From assembly GCA_023460535.1 (NCBI GenBank), contig JAEWPV010000001.1, positions 59,273 to 123,272 of the forward strand: a stretch of 64,000 nucleotides of DNA, read 5' to 3'. The DNA is from Bacillota bacterium. Its GTDB lineage: Bacteria; Bacillota; Clostridia; Oscillospirales; Ruminococcaceae. The position numbers and the translations under genes are program-made. Shown piece after piece: positions 44,322-52,689 of the stretch (its first letter is position 1; every line of letters starts with the position of its first letter). Under the pieces are notes generated by a model that saw only the letters and a program-made list of their open reading frames with translations, had not been told where the DNA came from and made no database searches.

Positions 44322-45086
44322 ATGCTTGCAAAACGAATCATTCCCTGCTTGGACGTAAAGAACGGCAAGGTGGTTAAGGGCATAAACTTTGTGGATATCA
44401 AAGAGGTCGGAGATCCGGTGGAATGTGCCATCGAATACAACCGTCAGGGCGCGGATGAAATCACGTTTCTTGACATAACGGCAACCCATGAGGGCAGGGG
44501 CACAATGATTGACGTGGTGCGCCGTACCGCACGCAACGTCTTTGTTCCGCTCACTGTCGGTGGTGGCATAAGAACCATCGAGGATTTTCGCGATATCCTG
44601 CGTGCGGGTGCGGACAAGATATCGGTTAACTCCGCGGCGGTTCACAACCCGGAGCTAGTGAAGACTGCGGCGGATAAGTTCGGCAGCCAGTGTGTTGTTG
44701 TTGCGATTGACGCAAGACGCGCAGAGGACGGCACCTTTCATGTTGTAATCAACGGCGGGCGTATCGATACGGGGCTTGATGCGATTAAATGGGCAGTGCA
44801 GGTGTACCGGATGGGCGCGGGTGAGATTTTGCTTACATCCATGGACACCGACGGGACGAAAAACGGCTTTGATCTTGAACTGACCGACATCATCTCAAGC
44901 AAGCTGGATATCCCGGTTATCGCGTCCGGCGGCTGCGGAACGCTGGATCATTTTTCCGAGGTGTTTCAAAAAACGGGGGCGGACGCGGCGCTTGCGGCTT
45001 CGCTGTTTCATTATGGTGAGCTGACGGTTTCGCAGGTAAAACGGCACCTTTCTCAAAACGACATTCCGGTTCGACTTGCCGATTGA
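44322..45086 (+). CDS. hisF: Imidazole glycerol phosphate synthase, cyclase subunit
   Basis: 254 aa from ATG 44322 (AAAGGTTG upstream). TIM barrel: [19 protein letters not shown] with catalytic Asp11, [40 protein letters not shown] with Asp130, [15 protein letters not shown] and [13 protein letters not shown]. Uses ammonia from HisH to make IGP and AICAR. The AICAR product links to purine synthesis. Confidence 0.97.
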   Translation: MLAKRIIPCLDVKNGKVVKGINFVDIKEVGDPVECAIEYNRQGADEITFLDITATHEGRGTMIDVVRRTARNVFVPLTVGGGIRTIEDFRDILRAGADKISVNSAAVHNPELVKTAADKFGSQCVVVAIDARRAEDGTFHVVINGGRIDTGLDAIKWAVQVYRMGAGEILLTSMDTDGTKNGFDLELTDIISSKLDIPVIASGGCGTLDHFSEVFQKTGADAALAASLFHYGELTVSQVKRHLSQNDIPVRLAD

Positions 45087-45127
45087 TAAATCTGCAAAAT
45101 CGATAGGGTGAAAGGAATAACAGGAGC

Positions 45128-45460
45128 ATGAATCTTGACTTGTACTTTCAAAAAAGCGATATGATTCCCGCTATTGTGCAGCAAAGCGGTACCAACGAGG
45201 TGCTGATGCTTGCCTATATGAATAAAGAGAGCCTAGCCAAAACGATTGAAACCGGATATACATGGTTTTACTCCCGTTCTCGTCTGCAGCTGTGGAACAA
45301 GGGTGCAACATCGGGGCATCTGCAGAAGGTTTGTTCCATCACCGCCGATTGCGACAACGACACGCTACTTGTTGTTGTGCAGCAGACAGGTGTGGCTTGC
45401 CATACCGGCAGCAAAACCTGTTTTTTCAACCCGATCGTAGAGCAAAAGGGGGAAGAGTAA
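45128..45460 (+). CDS. hisI: Phosphoribosyl-AMP cyclohydrolase
   Basis: 110 aa, ATG with AGGAATAACAGGAG upstream. Motifs: [65 protein letters not shown], which contain the metal-binding Asp and Cys residues. Monofunctional; hisE is a separate gene immediately downstream (2 nt gap), where many bacteria have a hisIE fusion. Confidence 0.96.
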   Translation: MNLDLYFQKSDMIPAIVQQSGTNEVLMLAYMNKESLAKTIETGYTWFYSRSRLQLWNKGATSGHLQKVCSITADCDNDTLLVVVQQTGVACHTGSKTCFFNPIVEQKGEE

Positions 45461-45462
45461 AA

Positions 45463-45789
45463 ATGATGGATACGCTAAAGGGTCTGTATGAGCTGATTAA
45501 AGAGCGCAAGCACACCCCGCAGGAGGGTTCTTATACCTGCTATCTATTTGACAAGGGTCTTGATAAGATTCTTAAAAAATGCGGCGAGGAATGCAGCGAA
45601 ACGATTATTGCCGCGAAAAACAATGACAATGCCGAGACAGCGAACGAACTATGCGACCTGATGTATCATCTGCTGGTGCTGATGGTTGAGCAGGGCATAG
45701 AACTGCGTGAAGTAGAGGATATTCTTGAACAGCGCCGGGCAAAAATCGGCAACCTTAAGCAGTTTCACCAAACGGATAAGGATTCATAA
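45463..45789 (+). CDS. hisE: Phosphoribosyl-ATP pyrophosphatase
   Basis: 108 aa from ATG 45463 (GGGGGAAGAG upstream); an alternative ATG lies at 45466. All-alpha MazG-like fold: LKGLYELIKERKHTPQEGSYTCYLFDKGLDKILKKCGEECSETIIAA, then ELCDLMYHLLVLM with the E-x-x-E ... D-x-x-Y/D metal residues. Hydrolyses PR-ATP to PR-AMP. Last gene of the his operon. No clear terminator before the rplS promoter. Confidence 0.96.
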   Translation: MMDTLKGLYELIKERKHTPQEGSYTCYLFDKGLDKILKKCGEECSETIIAAKNNDNAETANELCDLMYHLLVLMVEQGIELREVEDILEQRRAKIGNLKQFHQTDKDS

Positions 45790-45829
45790 GAAATCCGCAC
45801 GAATACTGAAAAAAGCTTGTGTTTATGTC

Positions 45830-45858
45830 TTGCATTCTTTGTAAAACCATGTTAATAT
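45830..45858 (+). promoter_or_regulatory. Promoter of rplS
   Basis: TTGCAT (45830-45835), 17-nt spacer, TAATAT (45853-45858), giving a leader of about 170 nt before rplS. Confidence 0.75.
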
Positions 45859-45863
45859 ATATA

Positions 45864-46020
45864 GGCATTTAGTGTTCCTCCGGTTCTATTTCGTACACGC
45901 TCTGTGCTGTGCGATTTATCCGGTGGGGTTTGATGCCCGATTTGCTTTGCAGATTGCGACATTAAAGCTGACAGTCCTCTGCCGCTTACGCGCTACGCGG
46001 GCATGAATGTCTGATTTTTA
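45864..46020 (+). promoter_or_regulatory. Probable ribosomal protein L19 leader
   Basis: The long, GC-richer leader of rplS can fold: CCTCCGG (about 45893-45899) pairs with CCGGTGG with one mismatch, and TGCCGC (about 45982) pairs with GCGGGCA just before the ribosome site AAGGAGG. Position and pairing fit the L19 leader known upstream of rplS in Firmicutes, which is thought to allow feedback by L19. The family match is from memory only. Confidence 0.5.
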
Positions 46021-46034
46021 AGGAGGATATATCA

Positions 46035-46379
46035 ATGGATGCCCTAAAGCAGATTTCCGACGTGCAGCTCAAAAGTGAGATGCCCGAAATTAACGTCGGC
46101 GACACCGTAAAGGTACATGTTCGGATTAAGGAAGGCGAGCGTTCAAGAATACAGAACTTTGAAGGTACTGTAATTGCTCGTAAGCACGGCGGTATCGCCG
46201 AAACATTTACCGTTCGCCGTGTTTCCTACGGCGTAGGCGTTGAAAGAGTGTTCCCAATTCATTCACCAAATGTAGAAAAGGTTGAAATCGTTAGAAGAGG
46301 CCGTGTCCGCAGAGCGAAGCTTTACTATCTGCGTGGTAAGGTTGGTAAGGCCGCTAAGGTTAAGCAGCAGCTTAAATAA
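46035..46379 (+). CDS. rplS: 50S ribosomal protein L19
   Basis: 114 aa, standard length, ATG with AAGGAGGAT upstream. [36 protein letters not shown] and [47 protein letters not shown] are the family core. Contacts 16S rRNA at the 30S-50S interface. Transcribed alone between its own promoter and a terminator. Confidence 0.98.
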   Translation: MDALKQISDVQLKSEMPEINVGDTVKVHVRIKEGERSRIQNFEGTVIARKHGGIAETFTVRRVSYGVGVERVFPIHSPNVEKVEIVRRGRVRRAKLYYLRGKVGKAAKVKQQLK

Positions 46380-46385
46380 GGTGAT

Positions 46386-46415
46386 AAAAAGGGACGTCAT
46401 TGTCCCTTTTTGCTT
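46386..46415 (+). terminator. Terminator after rplS
   Basis: AAAAAGGGAC (46386-46395) pairs perfectly with GTCCCTTTTT (46402-46411) around a 6-nt loop; the T tract is part of the right arm. Confidence 0.9.
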
Positions 46416-46460
46416 TGTCTTTATTTCCGCATACTATAATTAGGAAAGAAGGCGTATGCC

Positions 46461-47048
46461 ATGAACCAGGAAACGGATCTTATTACAGATCAGCAGGAGT
46501 CCGTTGCGGAGTCTCAGCCGCTAAAGGCAAACCCGGTTTTGTCTGCGTATGAATGGGCCGAAACGCTGGTATGGTGTTTTTTATTCGTTGTAATTTTGTT
46601 TACCTTTGCCTTTCGGGTGGTCGGGGTTATCGGTCCTTCAATGCAGGAAACTTTGCATGCAAACGACAGACTGATTACCTTTAACTATATTACCCCGAAA
46701 TACGGAGATATTGTAGCAATTACCCAGCCAAACGAGTTGGAAACGCCCTTGGTTAAGCGGGTTATTGCGACCGAAGGACAGGTTGTCGACATTGACTTTG
46801 ATTCCGGCTCGGTCTCTGTAGACGGTACGATACTGACCGAGAACTATATAAAAACCCCAACGACTGTTCACGGGGATATTAATTATCCGGTTACGGTTCC
46901 TAAAGGGCATGTGTTTGTGCTGGGCGATAACCGTGATGTCTCGTTAGACAGCCGGTACTCTCAGGTGGGAATGGTAGATAACCGTTACATCTTTGGCAAG
47001 GTAATCTTTCGCCTGTTTCCATTTAATAAGGCGGGGGTACCAAAATAG
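46461..47048 (+). CDS. lepB: Signal peptidase I
   Basis: 195 aa. One N-terminal transmembrane helix (about 35-55), then the S26 protease domain: catalytic Ser60 in GPSMQETL and Lys99 in LVKRVIATEG, and the box LGDNRDVSLDSR. The Ser-Lys dyad is complete. Cleaves signal peptides at the outer face of the membrane. Also present: the acidic, Gln-rich cytosolic tail (1-27). 40 nt before rbgA. Confidence 0.95.
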   Translation: MNQETDLITDQQESVAESQPLKANPVLSAYEWAETLVWCFLFVVILFTFAFRVVGVIGPSMQETLHANDRLITFNYITPKYGDIVAITQPNELETPLVKRVIATEGQVVDIDFDSGSVSVDGTILTENYIKTPTTVHGDINYPVTVPKGHVFVLGDNRDVSLDSRYSQVGMVDNRYIFGKVIFRLFPFNKAGVPK

Positions 47049-47088
47049 TAGCCCGCATACGGGCATAAATGAAATTTGGTGAAAACGC

Positions 47089-47955
47089 ATGACCGAAGTC
47101 CCATCTATCCAGTGGTTTCCCGGGCATATGGCAAAAACGCGGCGGCTGATGAGAGAAAGCATGCCGCTTGTTGACGTTGTTGTAGAGCTGTTGGATGCGC
47201 GTATTCCGGCAAGCAGCCGAAACCCCGAAATCGATAAGCTTGTCAAGGATAAGCCACGTATTGTGCTTTTAAATAAATGCGATACCGCAGACCCCCAGAT
47301 GACCAAACGCTGGTGCGATTACTTTACTCGGCGCGGCATCGGCGCGCTTGCGGTGGATTGCCGAAGCGGGTTTGGGTTAAAAGGCTTTATTCCTTTGGTT
47401 AAACAGGTTTTGCAGGAGGAACTGGAGCGCAGGGAAAGAAAAGGCATGGCAGGCAGACCGCTGCGTATGATGATTGTGGGCATTCCCAATGTTGGTAAAT
47501 CCTCGCTCATTAACCGTTTGGCAGGCTCAAAACGCGCCAAGGTTGAGGATCGTCCCGGTGTAACACGGGGCAGGCAATGGGTAAGTCTTGATGGTGGAAT
47601 CGAGCTGTTGGACATGCCCGGCGTGCTTTGGCCGAAGTTTGAGGATAAACGCGTGGGTGAGCGTCTGGCATTTACCGGCGCTGTTAAGGATGATATTATG
47701 GATTTGGAGCATCTTTCTATCAGGCTTTTGGGGCTGCTGGCAAAGGATTATCCATCGTTGCTTGATGCCCGTTTTAAAACTGGGGATGTTGCAGGTCTGG
47801 AAGACCATGAACTGCTCGCACTGGTAGCGAAAAAACGCGGAATGCTGGTTTCGGGCGGAGAGGCGAACACCGAACGCGCCGCTGTGGCGGTTCTTGACGA
47901 GTTTCGCAGCGGGAAAATCGGAAGGATTACCCTGGAAATGCCTCCGAGTAAATAG
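47089..47955 (+). CDS. rbgA: Ribosome biogenesis GTPase RbgA/YlqF
   Basis: 288 aa. Circularly permuted GTPase: N-terminal [14 protein letters not shown]4 motif NKCD (62-65) lies before G1 GIPNVGKSS (about 131-139) and G3 DMPGVLWP. The C-terminal helical domain is for late 50S assembly. The order rplS-lepB-rbgA-rnhB is conserved in Firmicutes. 35 nt before the rnhB start. Confidence 0.96.
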   Translation: MTEVPSIQWFPGHMAKTRRLMRESMPLVDVVVELLDARIPASSRNPEIDKLVKDKPRIVLLNKCDTADPQMTKRWCDYFTRRGIGALAVDCRSGFGLKGFIPLVKQVLQEELERRERKGMAGRPLRMMIVGIPNVGKSSLINRLAGSKRAKVEDRPGVTRGRQWVSLDGGIELLDMPGVLWPKFEDKRVGERLAFTGAVKDDIMDLEHLSIRLLGLLAKDYPSLLDARFKTGDVAGLEDHELLALVAKKRGMLVSGGEANTERAAVAVLDEFRSGKIGRITLEMPPSK

Positions 47956-47990
47956 TTATGTCTTGACTATTTATGATAAGGAGAAACGAC

Positions 47991-48605
47991 ATGAATGAAC
48001 TGTTTGCCTTTGACAATATATATTATGAAAAGGGCTGTACTTCCCTGTGCGGTGTAGACGAGGCAGGCAGAGGTCCTCTTGCAGGACCTGTTTTTGCGGC
48101 TGCAGTCATCCTTTCACCTGATACGGTGATAGAAGGTTTAAACGATTCTAAAAAGCTCTCAGAGAAAAAAAGAGAAGTTTTGTTTGACGAGATAACGGCT
48201 TATGCCGTATCGTATTGCATTGCTTACGCCACAGAGGCGGAGATTGACGAATACAACATTCTGCAGGCAACCTTTCTTGCCATGCAGCGAGCGGTTAAAG
48301 GGCTTGAGGTACGACCAGAGTATCTGCTCATCGACGGCAACCGTCGCCCCGGCTTTGAATTTGAAGGGGAGTGCATTATAAAAGGGGACGGTAAGTCCGC
48401 CTGCATTGCCGCCGCCTCGGTTTTGGCAAAGGTGGCTAGGGATCGCTTCTTGTGTGTACTGGATGAGAAATATCCGCAGTATTGCTTTGCGCAGCATAAG
48501 GGTTACCCCACGCAGCTGCATTACAACATACTAAAGCAGCACGGCGCGTCGCCTGTTCACCGCAAAAGCTTTCTTAAGAAGTTTTATGCGGAGGCTGCAC
48601 GATGA
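47991..48605 (+). CDS. rnhB: Ribonuclease HII
   Basis: 204 aa from ATG 47991 (AAGGAGA upstream). Asp23 and Glu24 in [35 protein letters not shown], and [23 protein letters not shown] supply the D-E-D-D metal set. Removes ribonucleotides from RNA-DNA hybrids, including single rNMPs. Overlaps yraN by 4 nt (ATGA). Confidence 0.96.
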   Translation: MNELFAFDNIYYEKGCTSLCGVDEAGRGPLAGPVFAAAVILSPDTVIEGLNDSKKLSEKKREVLFDEITAYAVSYCIAYATEAEIDEYNILQATFLAMQRAVKGLEVRPEYLLIDGNRRPGFEFEGECIIKGDGKSACIAAASVLAKVARDRFLCVLDEKYPQYCFAQHKGYPTQLHYNILKQHGASPVHRKSFLKKFYAEAAR

Positions 48606-48967
48606 ACCGGCTCGGGGCCTTTGCGGAACAGGTTGCGGTTTTACGCCTTGCCAAGGACGGATACCGGGTTGTATTACAAAACTATCACTCTCGTTATGGT
48701 GAGATTGATATCATCGCGGTACGGGGTGATGTTCTTGTATTTGCTGAGGTTAAGGCAAGATCGCCTAAGGCTTGCTATTCTCCGCTGGAGGCGGTTACGC
48801 CTGCAAAGATGAAAAAGATCACAGCAACCGCGCTGTGTTACTTACAGCAGAATCCATGTGACCTGCAGCCCCGGTTTGACGTAATTGAGCTTGTTGTTGT
48901 TGACAAAGACTGCCCACAGGTACTATCCTATAATCATATTGTAGGGGCATTTGATGCGGTGTATTAA
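48602..48967 (+). CDS. yraN: YraN (UPF0102) nuclease-fold protein
   Basis: 121 aa, coupled to rnhB by ATGA overlap. Restriction-endonuclease-like fold: [50 protein letters not shown], where E-x-D (GEIDII) and E-V-K (AEVKAR) form the predicted metal site, and FDVIELV near the end. Family role unclear; linked with DNA repair or recombination by context. Its common neighbour is rnhB. Confidence 0.93.
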   Translation: MNRLGAFAEQVAVLRLAKDGYRVVLQNYHSRYGEIDIIAVRGDVLVFAEVKARSPKACYSPLEAVTPAKMKKITATALCYLQQNPCDLQPRFDVIELVVVDKDCPQVLSYNHIVGAFDAVY

Positions 48968-49038
48968 GGCCCTTCGAAGTTTGGGTATTATATGACTGCC
49001 GAAGTCGATGACTGCTCGGCGGACGATGGGAGTGACCT

Positions 49039-49965
49039 ATGAACTACTTTGACCTGCACTGCGACACCTTGTCGGAGATGCTAAAAAACAATACCCCTTT
49101 GTCGGATGGCGATACGGCTGTTTCGCTGAAAAAGGGGGAGGGGTTTAAATCCTGGTGTCAATGCTTTGCAATCTGGACACACGACTCGATAAAAGGAGAC
49201 GCTGCGTACCAGAACTACAAGAAACAGCTTGACCTGCTAAAGGAACAAGCTTTGCTTAACAGCGAACGCATGGTTTTTTGTAAGACCAGAGCGGATATGG
49301 AACAGGCGGTTGCCGAGGACAAATGTGCCGCGATTCTAACGGTAGAAAACGGCGCCATATTAGCCGGTGACCTGACCCGTATCAGTGAACTGAAAAAAGA
49401 CGGCGTAAAGATTTTTTCTTTTACATGGAACGGGAAAAACGAGCTTGGCAGTGGTGTGGGCGGAAACCATTCGCTTTCTATGATTGGACGCAGCGCGGTT
49501 GTTGAGCTTAACCGAGCCAATATTACCATCGACGTGTCGCATATCTCCGATAAAGGCTTTTATGATATACTCAACCTAACCTGTAAACCGATTATTGCCA
49601 CTCACTCCAACGCACGCAGAATCTGCAAGCATCCGCGCAATCTGACCGACGAGCAGTTCGAGGCGATTGTGCATACCGGCGGAATCGTGGGAATTAACTT
49701 TTACAGGCAATTTTTAAATAACTCAAAGAATGCGGGTTTTGTCGAGATTCTTCGTCACATCGACCACTTTTTGTCTTTGGGCGGCGAGAACAGCATCTGC
49801 ATCGGGTCGGATTTTGACGGAGCCGAAACCCCCGCTAAACTTAAGGATGTATCCATGGTTGGAGCGTTGCGCGAAGAGCTGCTAAGACATGGCTATAAAG
49901 AAGAACTGGCAGAAAAAATTCTGTTTAAAAATGCATTTGAATTTGCCGTAAAGAATTTTGATTAG
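49039..49965 (+). CDS. Membrane dipeptidase family protein (peptidase M19)
   Basis: 308 aa, ATG with GGGAG upstream. Renal-dipeptidase type TIM barrel: FDLHCDTLSEM (His7, Asp9), ILTVENGAIL (bridging Glu), FSFTWNGKNELGSGVGG, DVSHISDKGFYDIL, IIATHSNARRICKHPRNLTD, IGINFYRQFL and GSDFDG. Binuclear Zn residues are present. Hydrolyses dipeptides, in some members with D-residues. No signal peptide, so probably cytoplasmic peptide use. 50 nt before thrC. Confidence 0.93.
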   Translation: MNYFDLHCDTLSEMLKNNTPLSDGDTAVSLKKGEGFKSWCQCFAIWTHDSIKGDAAYQNYKKQLDLLKEQALLNSERMVFCKTRADMEQAVAEDKCAAILTVENGAILAGDLTRISELKKDGVKIFSFTWNGKNELGSGVGGNHSLSMIGRSAVVELNRANITIDVSHISDKGFYDILNLTCKPIIATHSNARRICKHPRNLTDEQFEAIVHTGGIVGINFYRQFLNNSKNAGFVEILRHIDHFLSLGGENSICIGSDFDGAETPAKLKDVSMVGALREELLRHGYKEELAEKILFKNAFEFAVKNFD

Positions 49966-50015
49966 ACGAGTTATCACTCTGAAATAACCCGCATAAGGAA
50001 AGGTTGAACTGGCAG

Positions 50016-51515
50016 ATGGAATACAAAAGCACTCGAAACTCCGCGCTGCGCGTATCATCGGCACAAGCTATCGCACAGGGAATCTCAGCGGACGGCGGAC
50101 TGTTTGTTCCCGAGCATATTCCCGTGCTGACGGAAAACGACATCAAAGCACTATGTGATATGAACTACATTGAGCGCGCACAAAGCATACTGATGAAGTA
50201 TCTGACCGATTTTTCGCTGGATGAGATTAAGCTTTGCACGGAGGGTGCTTACGGCGGTGGGAAGTTTGACAATGATATCCCCGCTCCGCTTTCTAGATTG
50301 GGCGAGAGCGTATATATGCTGGAACTTTGGCATGGACCCACCTGCGCGTTTAAGGATATGGCGCTTCAAATTTTGCCGTATCTTCTGACGGTAAGCGCAA
50401 AAAAAACCATCTCAGGCAAAGAGGTGGTAATTCTAGTCGCAACATCAGGTGATACCGGAAAAGCGGCGCTTGAGGGTTTTAAGGATGTAGCTGGTACCCG
50501 TATTATGGTCTTTTATCCCCAAGACGGTGTCAGCGAGATGCAACGACTGCAGATGACTACGCAGGACGGCGACAATGTGTTTGTGTGTGCCGTTAAGGGC
50601 AATTTTGATGATTGTCAGCGCGAAGTAAAGCGGATATTTACCGACAAAGAAACGATAAATAAGCTTTCTGAAAACGGGCTTGTTTTTTCCAGTGCCAACT
50701 CCATTAACTGGGGTAGGCTTTTGCCGCAGATTGTATACTATATCAGCGCTTATTGTGATTTGGTAAAGGATGAATGCATCCGCCTTGGCGACCCGATCAA
50801 TGTCGTAGTTCCCACGGGTAATTTCGGCAATATTCTGGCAGCTTACTATGCCAAACGAATGGGCTTGCCTGTCTCTCGTTTTATCTGCGCTTCCAATGCC
50901 AATAAGATACTCACGGACTTTATAAACACCGGCGTATATGATACCAATCGGCCGTTTTACACTACCATCTCTCCGTCAATGGATATTCTTATCTCCAGCA
51001 ACCTTGAGAGATTGTTGTATCATCTTTCTGAGGAGGATGATTCATACATGACCGAGTGCATGACTGCATTGTCAAATTCGGGACGATATGAAGTGAAGCC
51101 GGAGATTCTTGCTAAGCTAAACGAGCTGTTTGTCGGCGACTACTGCGATGACGAGAGCACTAAGCAAACCATCCGCAGTCTGTTTGAAGGTTGTACTTAT
51201 GTTGCGGATACCCACACCGCGGTTGCGTATAAGGTGTACCAAGACTATGTAGCCAAAACTAAGGATAAGACGGTGTCGGTAATCGCTTCTACCGCAAATG
51301 CCTATAAGTTTCCCGCAAGCGTGTATGAAGCGGTATCCGGTTACAAGGATGAAGCGTCAGAGTTTGTTCTTGCACAAAGGCTTTTAGAAAAGACGGGGGA
51401 ACCAATCCCCGAACCGCTTAAAGGACTGGAAGACCGCAACGTGCTATTTGAGAAATGCTGTGACAGCAGCTCTATGCGCGACGCGGTGTACAACTATCTT
51501 GGAATTAAAGATTAG
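50016..51515 (+). CDS. thrC: Threonine synthase
   Basis: 499 aa from ATG 50016 (AGGAAAGG upstream). The long class (about 500 aa) with the N-terminal extension YKSTRNSALRVSSAQAIAQGISADGGLFVPE, LWHGPTCAFKDMALQ with the PLP lysine near residue 112, ATSGDTGKAALEGF, and VVPTGNFGNILAAYYAKRMG. Turns O-phosphohomoserine into threonine with loss of phosphate. No T-box or thr-specific leader seen upstream. Followed by a hairpin shared with a convergent small gene. Confidence 0.96.
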   Translation: MEYKSTRNSALRVSSAQAIAQGISADGGLFVPEHIPVLTENDIKALCDMNYIERAQSILMKYLTDFSLDEIKLCTEGAYGGGKFDNDIPAPLSRLGESVYMLELWHGPTCAFKDMALQILPYLLTVSAKKTISGKEVVILVATSGDTGKAALEGFKDVAGTRIMVFYPQDGVSEMQRLQMTTQDGDNVFVCAVKGNFDDCQREVKRIFTDKETINKLSENGLVFSSANSINWGRLLPQIVYYISAYCDLVKDECIRLGDPINVVVPTGNFGNILAAYYAKRMGLPVSRFICASNANKILTDFINTGVYDTNRPFYTTISPSMDILISSNLERLLYHLSEEDDSYMTECMTALSNSGRYEVKPEILAKLNELFVGDYCDDESTKQTIRSLFEGCTYVADTHTAVAYKVYQDYVAKTKDKTVSVIASTANAYKFPASVYEAVSGYKDEASEFVLAQRLLEKTGEPIPEPLKGLEDRNVLFEKCCDSSSMRDAVYNYLGIKD

Positions 51516-51524
51516 CATACACAA

Positions 51525-51570
51525 AAATTGATTGCGCGAATACCTCTGTTGGCATTCGCGCAATCGATTA
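51525..51570 (-). terminator. Hairpin between thrC and the DUF1540 gene
   Basis: GATTGCGCGAAT (51530-51541) pairs with ATTCGCGCAATC (51554-51565). On minus it is followed by AATTTTTGTG, so it terminates the DUF1540 transcript; on plus the tail is not T-rich, though it may still slow thrC read-through. Confidence 0.75.
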
Positions 51571-51579
51571 TCCCACGTG

Positions 51580-51768
51580 CTACCGATGCTCAAACGTCAC
51601 GCAAGCGGTATCGTTCTTTGTTGCCGCAAAGTTGGGCCCAACCTTGATATGCGTTGCCGTGCAGTATTGATTTTGCTCGTTGTAAACACAATTGTTTACA
51701 TCGCAGATGATTCCATCAAGATGCTCATGCGCTGAGTGATTGTCCTGCTTCATTTTTTCATCCTTCAT
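51580..51768 (-). CDS. Small DUF1540 protein, single repeat
   Basis: 62 aa from ATG 51768, with a near-perfect AGGAGGTG 8 nt upstream. One DUF1540 unit: C-x4-C-x6-C ... A-x-T-x-I-x-V-G-P, ending ACVTFEHR. A charged His-rich lead (KQDNHSAHEHLDG) precedes it. Function unknown; related to the two-repeat gene at 1782. Divergent from the metallophosphoesterase gene with 72 bp between starts. Confidence 0.8.
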   Translation of the reverse strand: MKDEKMKQDNHSAHEHLDGIICDVNNCVYNEQNQYCTATHIKVGPNFAATKNDTACVTFEHR

Positions 51769-51840
51769 CAATATCACCTCCTTTCTTAACTAGTATTGAT
51801 GCGGCGTATTTGAATATACTTTGATTAAAGGAGGTGCTTT

Positions 51841-52527
51841 GTGGCGTTATATGTAATATCAGACCTGCACCTTTCCCTTGGCACAAACAAACCCATGGAC
51901 GTTTTTCCCGGATGGGACGGCTACATCGAGCGTATTCGAGACAACTGGATGCAGTCGGTTTCCGACGAGGATTGTGTTGTAATCGGAGGAGATATCTCTT
52001 GGGCTCAGGATCTTGCCGGCGCTCTTAATGATTTTTTGTTTATCGAATCGTTGCCGGGCAAAAAAATTATTCTAAAAGGCAACCACGATTATTTTTGGAC
52101 TACCCGAACGAAAATGGAAACTTTTTTTGCCCAACATGGCATAAACAGCATCCGTATTCTTCACAATAACAGCATATGCGCCGAGGGAGTCAGTATCTGC
52201 GGAACCAGAGGCTGGATATTTGATGGTAGTGAACCAACCGACCAGAAGGTAATTCTGCGTGAAGCGGGCAGGTTAAAAGCTTCTTTGGAGCAGGGTGCAA
52301 AAACCGGGCTTGAATTACTGTGCTTTTTGCATTACCCCCCGTTGTTTGGCAAAGAACGTTGCTATGAGATACTGGATGTTCTGTATCAATACCCTGTAAT
52401 GACTTGTTATTACGGTCATATACATGGTAACGGGTGTAATTATGCGGTACAAGGCAGGGTGGATGGCATAGAATATATTATGACCTCTGCCGATTATTTG
52501 AAATTTAAGCCGCTTCGTATACGATAA
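51841..52527 (+). CDS. Calcineurin-like metallophosphoesterase
   Basis: 228 aa, GTG start with GGAGGTG upstream. Metal motifs: ISDLHLSLGTNKPM (D-x-H), GGDISWAQDL (GD), LKGNHDYFW (GNHD), LHYPP and YGHIHGNG (GH-x-H). The set is complete. The VFPGWDGYIERIRDNW stretch and KGNHDYWW-type pattern belong to a stand-alone Firmicute family of unknown substrate (phosphodiesterase or phosphatase). Appears monocistronic. Confidence 0.9.
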   Translation: MALYVISDLHLSLGTNKPMDVFPGWDGYIERIRDNWMQSVSDEDCVVIGGDISWAQDLAGALNDFLFIESLPGKKIILKGNHDYFWTTRTKMETFFAQHGINSIRILHNNSICAEGVSICGTRGWIFDGSEPTDQKVILREAGRLKASLEQGAKTGLELLCFLHYPPLFGKERCYEILDVLYQYPVMTCYYGHIHGNGCNYAVQGRVDGIEYIMTSADYLKFKPLRIR

Positions 52528-52579
52528 TTTATGCGATAGGTAAAAAACGAGCGAACCTGTAGAAATAAAAAAATGATTG

Positions 52580-52588
52580 TGATATAAT
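52580..52588 (+). promoter_or_regulatory. Possible extended -10 promoter of tig
   Basis: TGATATAAT (52580-52588) fits an extended -10 element (TGN-TATAAT). The -35 region is poor. It lies about 100 bp upstream of tig, and the leader can form a small CCCTA/TAGGG hairpin (about 52605-52627). Confidence 0.45.
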
Positions 52589-52689
52589 TGAAAGGATAGA
52601 TTACCCTAGGGTTTTAATGCCGTAGGGCTCTACCGTTCAGTGGAACGTTTACCACCAAAGATTATGCGGTGACGAAAGGATTGTACAAC

